A stretch of 5,080 bases of DNA from Dermatophilaceae bacterium (lineage in GTDB: Bacteria > Actinomycetota > Actinomycetes > Actinomycetales > Dermatophilaceae). The stretch lies in the NCBI GenBank assembly GCA_013361975.1, contig JABFXB010000481.1, positions 1-5,080 on the forward strand, written 5' to 3'. Positions 1 to 3,983 of the stretch are shown piece by piece. Position 1 is the stretch's first letter, and each line of letters opens with the position of its first letter. A program made the position numbers and the translations under genes. The notes beneath the pieces are model-generated. The model made no database searches, was not told the origin of the DNA, and saw only the letters and a program-made list of their open reading frames with translations.

Positions 1-311
1 GCGAGGACGCCGTCGACCTCGAGGAGCGGCGCAGGGCCAAGCGGGCCGCCGCGCGGGCCCGCCTGCAGTCGGCGCTCGAGGCGGCGCGCTCCGAGCTGCG
101 GACGGCCGACCGCCAGGTCGCCGTGCTGACGGCCCGCCGCGAGGAGGTGACCGAGGGCATCGCCGACCTGGAGCGACGGCTGGCCACCGCCCGCGCGCGC
201 CTCGAGAAGGTCACGGCCGAGCTCGACGAGGCGACCGGCACACGTGATCGGCACGAGAAGGACGAGGAGGCTGCGCAGCAGGCGCTCGCCGACCACGACG
301 CGCAGGGCTGA
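1..311 (+). CDS. 3' end of a coiled-coil protein of unknown function (5' end outside window)
   Basis: An open frame runs from the window edge (first full codon at base 3) to a TGA at 309-311, giving 102 visible residues with no internal stop. The composition is almost entirely Ala, Arg, Glu, Leu, Asp and Gln, with hydrophobic residues (Leu, Val, Ala) recurring at roughly 3-4 residue spacing, for example around LERRLATARARLEKVTAEL. This is typical of a long parallel coiled coil. There are no Cys, no membrane segment and no catalytic motif in the visible part. The tail is acidic and polar and ends in DHDAQG. A GTG at 123 could act as a start, but the coiled-coil pattern continues upstream of it, so I treat the gene as truncated by the window edge. 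I do not recognise the family. It lies 118 bases upstream of tRNA-Thr on the same strand, and nothing shows a functional link to its neighbours. Confidence 0.7.
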   Translation, partial: EDAVDLEERRRAKRAAARARLQSALEAARSELRTADRQVAVLTARREEVTEGIADLERRLATARARLEKVTAELDEATGTRDRHEKDEEAAQQALADHDAQG

Positions 312-429
312 CGCGCCCCCGCATGCGGCCGGCCCGATTTCGTATCCACGGCCGCGACCGTGTAGTCTCGCCGTCGCACAGCAGGTCGACCCGGGCCCGT
401 CGTCACGACGGTTCCACCACGTCGGCCGT
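312..429 (+). promoter_or_regulatory. Intergenic leader with candidate promoter for the tRNA pair
   Basis: This 118-base gap separates the coiled-coil gene from tRNA-Thr. A TAGTCT at 363-368 fits the actinobacterial TANNNT -10 pattern. About 18 bases upstream, TTCGTA (339-344) is a poor -35 match. If used, transcription would begin near 375, leaving about 55 bases to be trimmed from the tRNA-Thr 5' end. Within that leader, CCGTCG (397-402) and CGACGG (406-411) form a 6-bp hairpin with a TCA loop, followed by only two T. There is also a 10-base palindrome CCGCATGCGG at 319-328, just after the upstream stop codon. No convincing U-tract terminator for the upstream gene is visible. The promoter call rests on the -10 alone. 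Confidence 0.3.
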
Positions 430-502
430 GCCCCAATAGCTCAGTCGGCAGAGCGTTTCCATGGTAAGGAAAAGGTCTAGGGTTCGATTCCCTATTGGGG
501 CT
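430..502 (+). tRNA. tRNA-Thr (anticodon GGT)
   Basis: A complete cloverleaf can be folded by eye. The acceptor pairs GCCCCAA (430-436) with TTGGGGC (495-501), with discriminator T at 502. The D arm is GCTC/GAGC with loop AGTCGGCA. The anticodon stem TTTCC/GGAAA encloses loop ATGGTAA, so the anticodon is GGT, which reads ACC and ACT threonine codons. The variable loop is AGGTC. The T arm TAGGG/CCCTA has the standard TTCGATT loop. All stems are fully paired. No CCA follows the discriminator (next bases CTG), so CCA must be added post-transcriptionally, unlike tRNA-Met downstream. The tRNA-Thr, tRNA-Met, rpmG order is conserved in many actinobacteria (general knowledge of the locus). Confidence 0.97.
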
Positions 503-515
503 CTGGTCAGCCGGT

Positions 516-548
516 CCCGGCTCGTCGCGGCATCGCGACGAGGCCGGG
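516..548 (+). other. Strong GC-rich stem-loop between the two tRNA genes
   Basis: CCCGGC plus TCGTCGCG (516-529) pairs with CGCGACGA plus GCCGGG (534-541 and 543-548). The stem is 14 bp, with one unpaired G at 542 and a GCAT loop (530-533). It starts 13 bases after tRNA-Thr and ends 13 bases before tRNA-Met. There is no T tract, so it may be a structural spacer or processing element in a shared tRNA precursor, or a U-less terminator. Terminator use would leave only 13 bases for a separate tRNA-Met promoter, which argues for co-transcription. The structure is read directly from sequence; its role is inference. Confidence 0.6.
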
Positions 549-561
549 CACGGCAGCCCAT

Positions 562-638
562 GGCGGGGTAGCTCAGCTGGTTAGAGCGCACGACTCATAA
601 TCGTGAGGTCGCGGGATCGAGCCCCGCTCCCGCTACCA
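562..638 (+). tRNA. Elongator tRNA-Met (anticodon CAT), CCA encoded
   Basis: The acceptor pairs GGCGGGG (562-568) with TCCCGCT, giving G-U wobbles at 1-72 and 7-66, followed by discriminator A and an encoded CCA ending at 638. The D arm is GCTC/GAGC with loop AGCTGGTTA. The anticodon stem CACGA/TCGTG holds loop CTCATAA, so the anticodon is CAT. The variable loop is AGGTC and the T stem is GCGGG/CCCGC. It lacks the initiator hallmarks: the anticodon stem has no run of three G-C pairs and position 1-72 is a G-U pair rather than a C-A mismatch. It is therefore an elongator. A lysidine-modified tRNA-Ile2 also carries CAT, but the body resembles actinobacterial tRNA-Met rather than Ile2. An oddity is the T loop ATCGAGC, which has A rather than T at position 54. 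Confidence 0.95.
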
Positions 639-812
639 CTTCCGCGCGCACCGACGTCGATTTCTCCAATCGCCGGGGTGTCGCGTAACCTAGGACGTCG
701 CGCCTGCGTGTCACCCGGGAGCCCGGAAGAGCCCGGAACGCGTGACGCGCCGCGCGACACCCGTCGCAAGACGACAGAAGACCCTCGTACGTTCCCGAAA
801 GAGCAGGTTGCC
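639..812 (+). promoter_or_regulatory. Leader between tRNA-Met and rpmG
   Basis: This 174-base non-coding stretch precedes rpmG. A TAACCT at 686-691 fits the TANNNT -10 pattern, but only weak -35 candidates (TTCTCC, 662-667) lie upstream, so the promoter is tentative and read-through from the tRNAs is possible. A perfect tandem pair of GAGCCCGGAA units sits at 719-728 and 729-738. AGCAGG at 802-807, five bases before the GTG, is a modest Shine-Dalgarno. I looked for a Zur-type AT-rich dyad (used for zinc-free L33 paralogues) and saw none, in keeping with the zinc-binding form of L33 encoded here. Confidence 0.25.
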
Positions 813-983
813 GTGGCCAGCAAGAGCACCGACGTCCGTCCCAAGATCACGATGGCGTGCGTGGACTGCAAGGACCGCAACTACATCACGAAGAAGAACC
901 GTCGGAACAACCCCGACCGTCTCGCGATGAACAAGTTCTGCCCGAAGTGCGGCAAGCACACGGAGCACCGCGAGACCCGCTGA
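813..983 (+). CDS. rpmG: 50S ribosomal protein L33, zinc-ribbon (C+) form
   Basis: This 56-residue protein is a small basic component of the large ribosomal subunit, near the E site. It carries two CxxC pairs, C16/C19 (ACVDC) and C43/C46 (FCPKC), which form the zinc ribbon of the C+ class. The segment NYITKKNRRNNPDRL between them is typical L33. The length matches the usual 54-56 residues. I chose GTG at 813 because it gives the expected MASKSTDVRPKI N-terminus, follows an AGCAGG, and further upstream extension would run through the leader. Zinc-free paralogues induced under zinc limitation lack the cysteines, so this is the zinc-replete housekeeping type. In M. tuberculosis the equivalent rpmG2 precedes hadA and hadB, matching the order seen here. 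A strong stem-loop 20 bases after the stop suggests its transcript usually ends before the next gene. Confidence 0.97.
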   Translation: MASKSTDVRPKITMACVDCKDRNYITKKNRRNNPDRLAMNKFCPKCGKHTEHRETR

Positions 984-1002
984 CTCCAGCGCATCAACGT
1001 CA

Positions 1003-1033
1003 ACGCTCCCTCGGCCACCGGCCGGGGGAGCGT
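1003..1033 (+). terminator. Stem-loop terminator after rpmG
   Basis: ACGCTCCC (1003-1010) pairs with GGGAGCGT (1026-1033). The pairing continues inward through a T-G wobble and CGGCC/GGCCG to a three-base ACC loop (1017-1019), giving a 14-bp stem. It begins 20 bases after the rpmG stop. The downstream sequence CGTCGTT has only a weak T content, as is common for terminators in high-GC actinobacteria. Confidence 0.75.
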
Positions 1034-1052
1034 CGTCGTTCCCGTGTCCCGA

Positions 1053-1088
1053 GGCGTCCCCGGCGGCTTCCTGCGGGGGCGAGACGCC
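1053..1088 (+). other. Imperfect hairpin in the rpmG to hadA-like gap
   Basis: GGCGTC (1053-1058) is the reverse complement of GACGCC (1083-1088). Further G/C pairing is possible inside (CCCC with GGGG), with a three-base bulge. It lies between the rpmG terminator and the candidate promoter at 1114. It may be a second terminator or an upstream regulatory structure, but such C/G-rich pairings arise easily at this GC content. Confidence 0.25.
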
Positions 1089-1113
1089 GTGAGCCGCTGA
1101 CCCCGCCGGTCGA

Positions 1114-1119
1114 TAGGGT
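1114..1119 (+). promoter_or_regulatory. Candidate -10 element for a leaderless hadA-like transcript
   Basis: TAGGGT fits TANNNT, and its last base lies exactly seven positions before the A of the ATG at 1126, where a transcript start would fall on the start codon itself. No good -35 is seen at 17-18 bases upstream. The competing reading is that AGGGTG (1115-1120) is a weak Shine-Dalgarno, five bases before the ATG, in a longer transcript. The sequence alone does not decide between them. Confidence 0.35.
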
Positions 1120-1125
1120 GCCCGT

Positions 1126-1572
1126 ATGCCGGTGAACGCAGACTTCCAGGGTCGGGTCTACCCACCCACCGAGACCTACCGCGTCAGTGCCGCCAAGATC
1201 CGCGAGTTCGCCGAGGCGGTCGGCTCGGCCGACCCGGTGCACGTCGACCCCGAGGTCGCCCGCGCCCGCGGCTACGCCGACGTCATCGCGCCGCCGACGT
1301 TCGCGGTGCTGATCGCGCAGCAGTGCGACGCGCAGCTGATCCGCGACCCCGAGGCCGGCATCGACTTCTCGCGGGTCGTGCACGGCGAGCAGCGGTTCGC
1401 CCACCACCGCCCGCTCACAGCCGGCGACGCCGTCATCGGCACGCTGCACGTCGACGCCGTGCGCGAGGCCGGCGGCCACGCCATGGTCACCACCCGCACC
1501 GAGCTCGCCACCGAGGCGGGCGAGCCGGTCTGCACGGCCACGTCGACGATCGTCATCCGAGGAGCCGAGTGA
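1126..1572 (+). CDS. hadA: HadA-like MaoC N-terminal hot-dog subunit (UPF0336 type)
   Basis: This 148-residue protein resembles the FAS1-type dehydratase N-terminal hot-dog fold. Recognisable parts are the N-terminal lead VYPPTETYRVSAAKIREFAEA, the hot-dog helix region GSADPVHVDPEVARARGY (33-50), the APPTF turn (55-59) and the LTAGDAV strand start (97-103). The D-x4-H catalytic dyad of hydratases is not present in its usual form here (ADPVH instead), as in HadA-type partners, which hold the acyl chain while HadB supplies catalysis. The next gene encodes the catalytic-type partner with a one-base stop/start overlap, so the two proteins are probably translationally coupled and form a heterodimer. 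In mycobacteria HadAB performs the (3R)-hydroxyacyl-ACP dehydration step of FAS-II. Whether this organism has such a pathway is unknown, so the symbol rests on family plus gene order. From memory of the mycobacterial alignment, the thiol targeted by thiacetazone and isoxyl (HadA Cys61) aligns with Val61 here; this needs checking. Confidence 0.85.
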   Translation: MPVNADFQGRVYPPTETYRVSAAKIREFAEAVGSADPVHVDPEVARARGYADVIAPPTFAVLIAQQCDAQLIRDPEAGIDFSRVVHGEQRFAHHRPLTAGDAVIGTLHVDAVREAGGHAMVTTRTELATEAGEPVCTATSTIVIRGAE

Positions 1573-2021
1573 TGAGCAGCCTGCCGAGTGACCACACGTC
1601 CGTGCGGACGTTCGACAGCGTCTCGGTCGGTGACGCCCTGCCGCCGCTGACCGTGCACGTCGACCGGGCCCGCCTCGTCCAGTACGCCGGTGCGTCGTTG
1701 GACCGCAACCGGATCCACTGGGACGAGCCGTTCGCGAAGAAGGTCGGCCTCCCCGACGTCATCGCGCACGGCATGTTCACGATGGGTTCCGCCGTCACGC
1801 TCGTGACCGACTGGGTGGGCGACGCCGGCCGGGTCGTCGAGTACGGCGTGCGGTTCACCCGCCCCGTGGTGGTGCCCTACGACACCGGTGCCGACATCGA
1901 GGTCTCCGGCGTCGTCAAGGCAGCCGACCCCGAGACGAAGCGCGTCACGGTCGAGCTCACCGCGACGGCAGCCGGCGAGAAGGTCCTGGGCCGAGCCCTG
2001 GCCGTCGCGCGGCTCGACTGA
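1572..2021 (+). CDS. hadB: HadB-like MaoC-family (R)-hydroxyacyl thioester dehydratase, catalytic subunit
   Basis: This 149-residue single hot-dog protein carries the hydratase-2 signature. After YAGAS (38-42) comes LDRNRIHWDEPFA, giving the D44, N46 and H49 set in which Asp and His activate water for reversible hydration/dehydration of an acyl-ACP or acyl-CoA. It is followed by VGLPDVIAHGMFTMG (58-72), the conserved helix and glycine turn of HadB and MaoC proteins. The strand VEYGVRFTRPVVVPYD (89-104) is the usual C-terminal part. The ATG overlaps the preceding TGA by one base, and GAGGAG (1559-1564) sits seven bases upstream, so the start is well supported. It is likely the catalytic half of a heterodimer with the preceding protein. 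murB begins 17 bases after the stop, in the same transcription unit. A stand-alone enoyl hydratase is the alternative, but the pairing makes it less likely. Confidence 0.9.
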   Translation: MSSLPSDHTSVRTFDSVSVGDALPPLTVHVDRARLVQYAGASLDRNRIHWDEPFAKKVGLPDVIAHGMFTMGSAVTLVTDWVGDAGRVVEYGVRFTRPVVVPYDTGADIEVSGVVKAADPETKRVTVELTATAAGEKVLGRALAVARLD

Positions 2022-2024
2022 TCG

Positions 2025-2030
2025 GGAAGG
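2025..2030 (+). promoter_or_regulatory. Ribosome binding site deciding the murB GTG start
   Basis: GGAAGG lies eight bases before the GTG at 2039, which supports this start over later in-frame codons. The protein then begins 13 residues before the conserved TMRVGGPA motif, as expected for MurB. Confidence 0.65.
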
Positions 2031-2038
2031 CGCACCGC

Positions 2039-3112
2039 GTGCGTGAGGATCACGACGTCCCGCTCTCGACCCTGACGACGATGCGCGTGGGCGGCCCCGC
2101 CGCCCGCCTCGTCACCGTCGAGACCACCGACGAGCTCGTCGACGCCGTCTGCGAGGTCGACGACGCCGACGAGCCGCTGCTCGTCCTGTCGGGCGGCTCG
2201 AACGTCGTCGTGTCCGACGACGGCTTCCCGGGCACGGTCGTGCACATCGCCACCAGGGGCGTCACGCCCGAGTCGGCCGACGCGTGCGGGGGAGCGATGG
2301 TGCGCGTCGCTGCCGGCGAGGTCTGGGACGACGTCGTCGCGCAGGCCGTCTCCGAGGGGTGGGCCGGCGTCGAGGCCCTCAGCGGCATCCCCGGGCGCAC
2401 CGGCGCGACGCCCATCCAGAACGTCGGCGCCTACGGCCAGGACGTCTCGCAGACCGTCGCCCAGGTGCGCACGTGGGACCGCCAGGAACAGACGGTGCGC
2501 ACCTTCATGAACGCCGACTGCGCCTTCACCTACCGGCACTCGCTCTTCAAGGGCAACGCCCGCTACGTCGTCCTCGACGTCCTCTTCCAGTTCGAGGTCG
2601 CCGACCTCAGCCGTCCCGTCGCGTATGCCGCCCTGGCGAAGGGCCTCGACGTCCCGCTCGGCACGCGGGTGCCGCTCCAGGACGCCCGGAAGGCGGTGCT
2701 CGAGCAGCGGCGGTCGCGCGGCATGGTGCTCGACGATGACGACCCCGACACGTGGTCGTGCGGCAGCTTCTTCACCAACCCGATCCTGAGCCGGCAGCAG
2801 TTCGACGACCTCGTCGAGCGGGTGGGCGAGCGGCTCGGCTGGGAGGGGCCGACACCGCCCCGGTTCGCCGAGCCCGACGGGCGCGTCAAGACGAGTGCCG
2901 CCTGGCTCATCGAGCACGCCGGCTTCGCCAAGGGCTTCGGCCTGCCGGCCCCGTCAGCTCTGTCGACGAAGCACACGCTGGCCGTCACGAACCGGGGTGG
3001 GGCCACGGCGGCCGACGTCGTCGCGCTCGCGCGTCAGGTGCGCGACGGCGTCCGCGACGCCTTCGGGGTCTCCCTCGTCAACGAGCCCGTGCTGCTCGGC
3101 GAGACCCTGTAG
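2039..3112 (+). CDS. murB: UDP-N-acetylenolpyruvoylglucosamine reductase
   Basis: This 357-residue FAD enzyme reduces UDP-GlcNAc-enolpyruvate to UDP-MurNAc with NADPH in the cytoplasm, the second committed step of peptidoglycan precursor synthesis. The order of motifs is complete: TTMRVGGPA near 13-21, the FAD pyrophosphate loop LSGGSNVVVSDDGF (50-63), the long signature GWAGVEALSGIPG to GATPIQNVGAYGQDV (108-136), YRHSLFK (165-171, with R166 as the substrate arginine), GSFFTNP (242-248, with S243 as the catalytic proton donor), KTSAAWLIEHAGFAKGF (284-300), and NEPVLLG near the C-terminus, whose E349 matches the second catalytic acid. The length fits actinobacterial MurB. A small oddity is Cys241 beside the catalytic serine loop, where Ala is more usual. 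The GTG start follows GGAAGG. It is 17 bases after the HadB-like gene, so all three are probably one operon. It converges with the lipoprotein gene, leaving 7 bases between the stop codons. Confidence 0.97.
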   Translation: MREDHDVPLSTLTTMRVGGPAARLVTVETTDELVDAVCEVDDADEPLLVLSGGSNVVVSDDGFPGTVVHIATRGVTPESADACGGAMVRVAAGEVWDDVVAQAVSEGWAGVEALSGIPGRTGATPIQNVGAYGQDVSQTVAQVRTWDRQEQTVRTFMNADCAFTYRHSLFKGNARYVVLDVLFQFEVADLSRPVAYAALAKGLDVPLGTRVPLQDARKAVLEQRRSRGMVLDDDDPDTWSCGSFFTNPILSRQQFDDLVERVGERLGWEGPTPPRFAEPDGRVKTSAAWLIEHAGFAKGFGLPAPSALSTKHTLAVTNRGGATAADVVALARQVRDGVRDAFGVSLVNEPVLLGETL

Positions 3113-3119
3113 GCGCGGG

Positions 3120-3809
3120 CTACTTCGTCAGGACGACGGTGAAGGTCTTCGCCGGGAGCTTCCTGTCGGTCGTGCTCACCTGGTAGGCCGGGCGGTTGAA
3201 GGCGAGCTTGAGCGAGCTCGTCGTGCCGCGGTCGACCTTGAAGAACACCCACCCACCGGTCGACTGCGAGCGCTTGGCCGGCTTCAGCACCGTCGCGCCC
3301 CAGCGCTTGGTGAACTCCGACGTGGGCACGACCGTCTGTGCCGGGCTCGCGGCCACCAGCGAGAGCATGGAGGGATCGACGGAGGCGGAGTAGCGCGAGC
3401 CCGCCTTGAGCGTCACCCACACGCCGACGATCTCGAACTGCTTGGCTCCCACCGGCTGCCCGGACGGCCACGACAGGTTTCGCACGAGTCGTCGGGCGGT
3501 GATGGTGTGCCCGAGCTCGGGGTCCTTGAGCGTGGCCGTCAGCGTCTTCGTGGTCATCTTGTCGACCGGGGCCGCGGACTCGGACGTCGTGGTCGTGTCG
3601 GTCGGGGTCGGGCTCGTCGACGCCTCGGAGGGGCTCGTCGTCGACGAGGTCGCGCCGGCGGGCGCGGTCGGGTCGGCGGTCACTGGGGACTCTCCGCTGC
3701 AGGCCGCCAGTGCGACGACGGGGGCGACCAGACCGACGACGGCGAGTCGTCGGAGGCGGGTGCCGGTGGAGGTCGAGGGGCGGGCGAGGGCGGCGGCAGG
3801 AGTCTTCAT
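3120..3809 (-). CDS. Ser/Thr-rich lipoprotein with a DUF4352-like C-terminal domain, function unknown
   Basis: This 229-residue protein starts at ATG 3807-3809, where a charged N-region (RLRR, 18-21) leads into a hydrophobic segment (LAVVGLVAPVVALAA, 22-36) and the lipobox LAAC with C37 as the lipidated residue. It should be exported and anchored to the outer face of the membrane. Residues 38-82 are a disordered linker very rich in Ser, Thr, Pro and Ala, a typical wall-spanning and possibly O-mannosylated stretch. From about 85 to 229 there is a beta-rich domain with alternating strands (FEIVGVWVTLKAG, GGWVFFKVDRG, LKLAFNRPAYQ, KTFTVVLTK), reminiscent of the telokin-like DUF4352 domain of Gram-positive lipoproteins. 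No catalytic motif is visible. The frame stays open another 115 codons upstream, but the signal peptide and TCGGGGA before the ATG fix the start here. The gene lies 160 bases downstream of the deaminase on the same strand and ends 7 bases from murB. Family assignment is tentative; lipoprotein status is firm. Confidence 0.8.
   Translation of the reverse strand: MKTPAAALARPSTSTGTRLRRLAVVGLVAPVVALAACSGESPVTADPTAPAGATSSTTSPSEASTSPTPTDTTTTSESAAPVDKMTTKTLTATLKDPELGHTITARRLVRNLSWPSGQPVGAKQFEIVGVWVTLKAGSRYSASVDPSMLSLVAASPAQTVVPTSEFTKRWGATVLKPAKRSQSTGGWVFFKVDRGTTSSLKLAFNRPAYQVSTTDRKLPAKTFTVVLTK
3137..3154. terminator. Candidate bidirectional hairpin terminator inside the lipoprotein 3' end
   Basis: CGGTGAAG (3137-3144) pairs with CTTCGCCG (3147-3154). 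This gives a 7-bp stem with one T-G wobble and a GGTC loop. It begins 25 bases after the murB stop and lies inside the last codons of the convergent lipoprotein gene. The 7-base space between the stops cannot hold a terminator, so one for murB would have to lie here. There is no T tract on either strand. Confidence 0.25.
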
Positions 3810-3969
3810 GTCCCCGACAGCATGACCGGGCGCACCGACCCTGGGCAAACTCGGTGCACGGGCGTGGACGGTGCCCCGCGGCGGCAGGTCGGTCGTTTCG
3901 TCCCGGTGTGCCCCGGTCCTCGATGTGGCCCGAGTCACGAGGCCCCCAGTCAGGCCCGGTCGGGTCCGG
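3810..3969 (-). promoter_or_regulatory. Upstream region of the lipoprotein gene with a perfect dyad
   Basis: This 160-base gap lies between the deaminase stop and the lipoprotein start. GCACCGA (3832-3838) and TCGGTGC (3851-3857) form a perfect 7-bp inverted repeat with a 12-base spacer. On the minus strand, the spacer contains TTGCCC, a partial -35 match. About 18 bases on, CATGCT resembles a weak -10. If that promoter is real, the dyad would straddle its -35 and could be an operator; otherwise it can fold as a leader hairpin. It lies about 110 bases beyond the deaminase stop and lacks a T tract, so it is a poor terminator candidate. No other strong promoter is visible. Confidence 0.3.
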
Positions 3970-3983
3970 TCAGGCCCGGTCGG
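3949..3983. repeat. Two copies of a 15-base direct repeat with a 20-base period
   Basis: GTCAGGCCCGGTCGG occurs at 3949-3963 and again at 3969-3983. The second copy covers the deaminase stop codon (3970-3972), and the first lies just beyond it. A related GGTCGGG/GGTCCGG element separates the copies. The array looks like a local tandem duplication rather than a mobile-element end. Confidence 0.6.

Noticed and set aside
562..638. The CAT-anticodon tRNA as an initiator tRNA-Met or lysidine-type tRNA-Ile2
   Set aside because: The anticodon stem CACGA/TCGTG lacks the three consecutive G-C pairs of initiators, and 1-72 is not a C-A mismatch. The body matches elongator Met rather than Ile2.
639..812. 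Zur-controlled zinc-free L33 operon
   Set aside because: The L33 here keeps both CxxC pairs, and no AT-rich Zur-like dyad is visible in the leader.
1000..1479. A 159-codon minus-strand frame opposite the hadA-like gene
   Set aside because: It is antisense to a motif-supported hot-dog protein, and its 3' part would run through the rpmG terminator.
1877..2917. A 346-codon open frame on the minus strand opposite hadB and murB
   Set aside because: It is a shadow of the real genes in GC-rich DNA. Its composition is Asp/Gly/Arg/Val filler without motifs, while murB on the other strand has every family signature.
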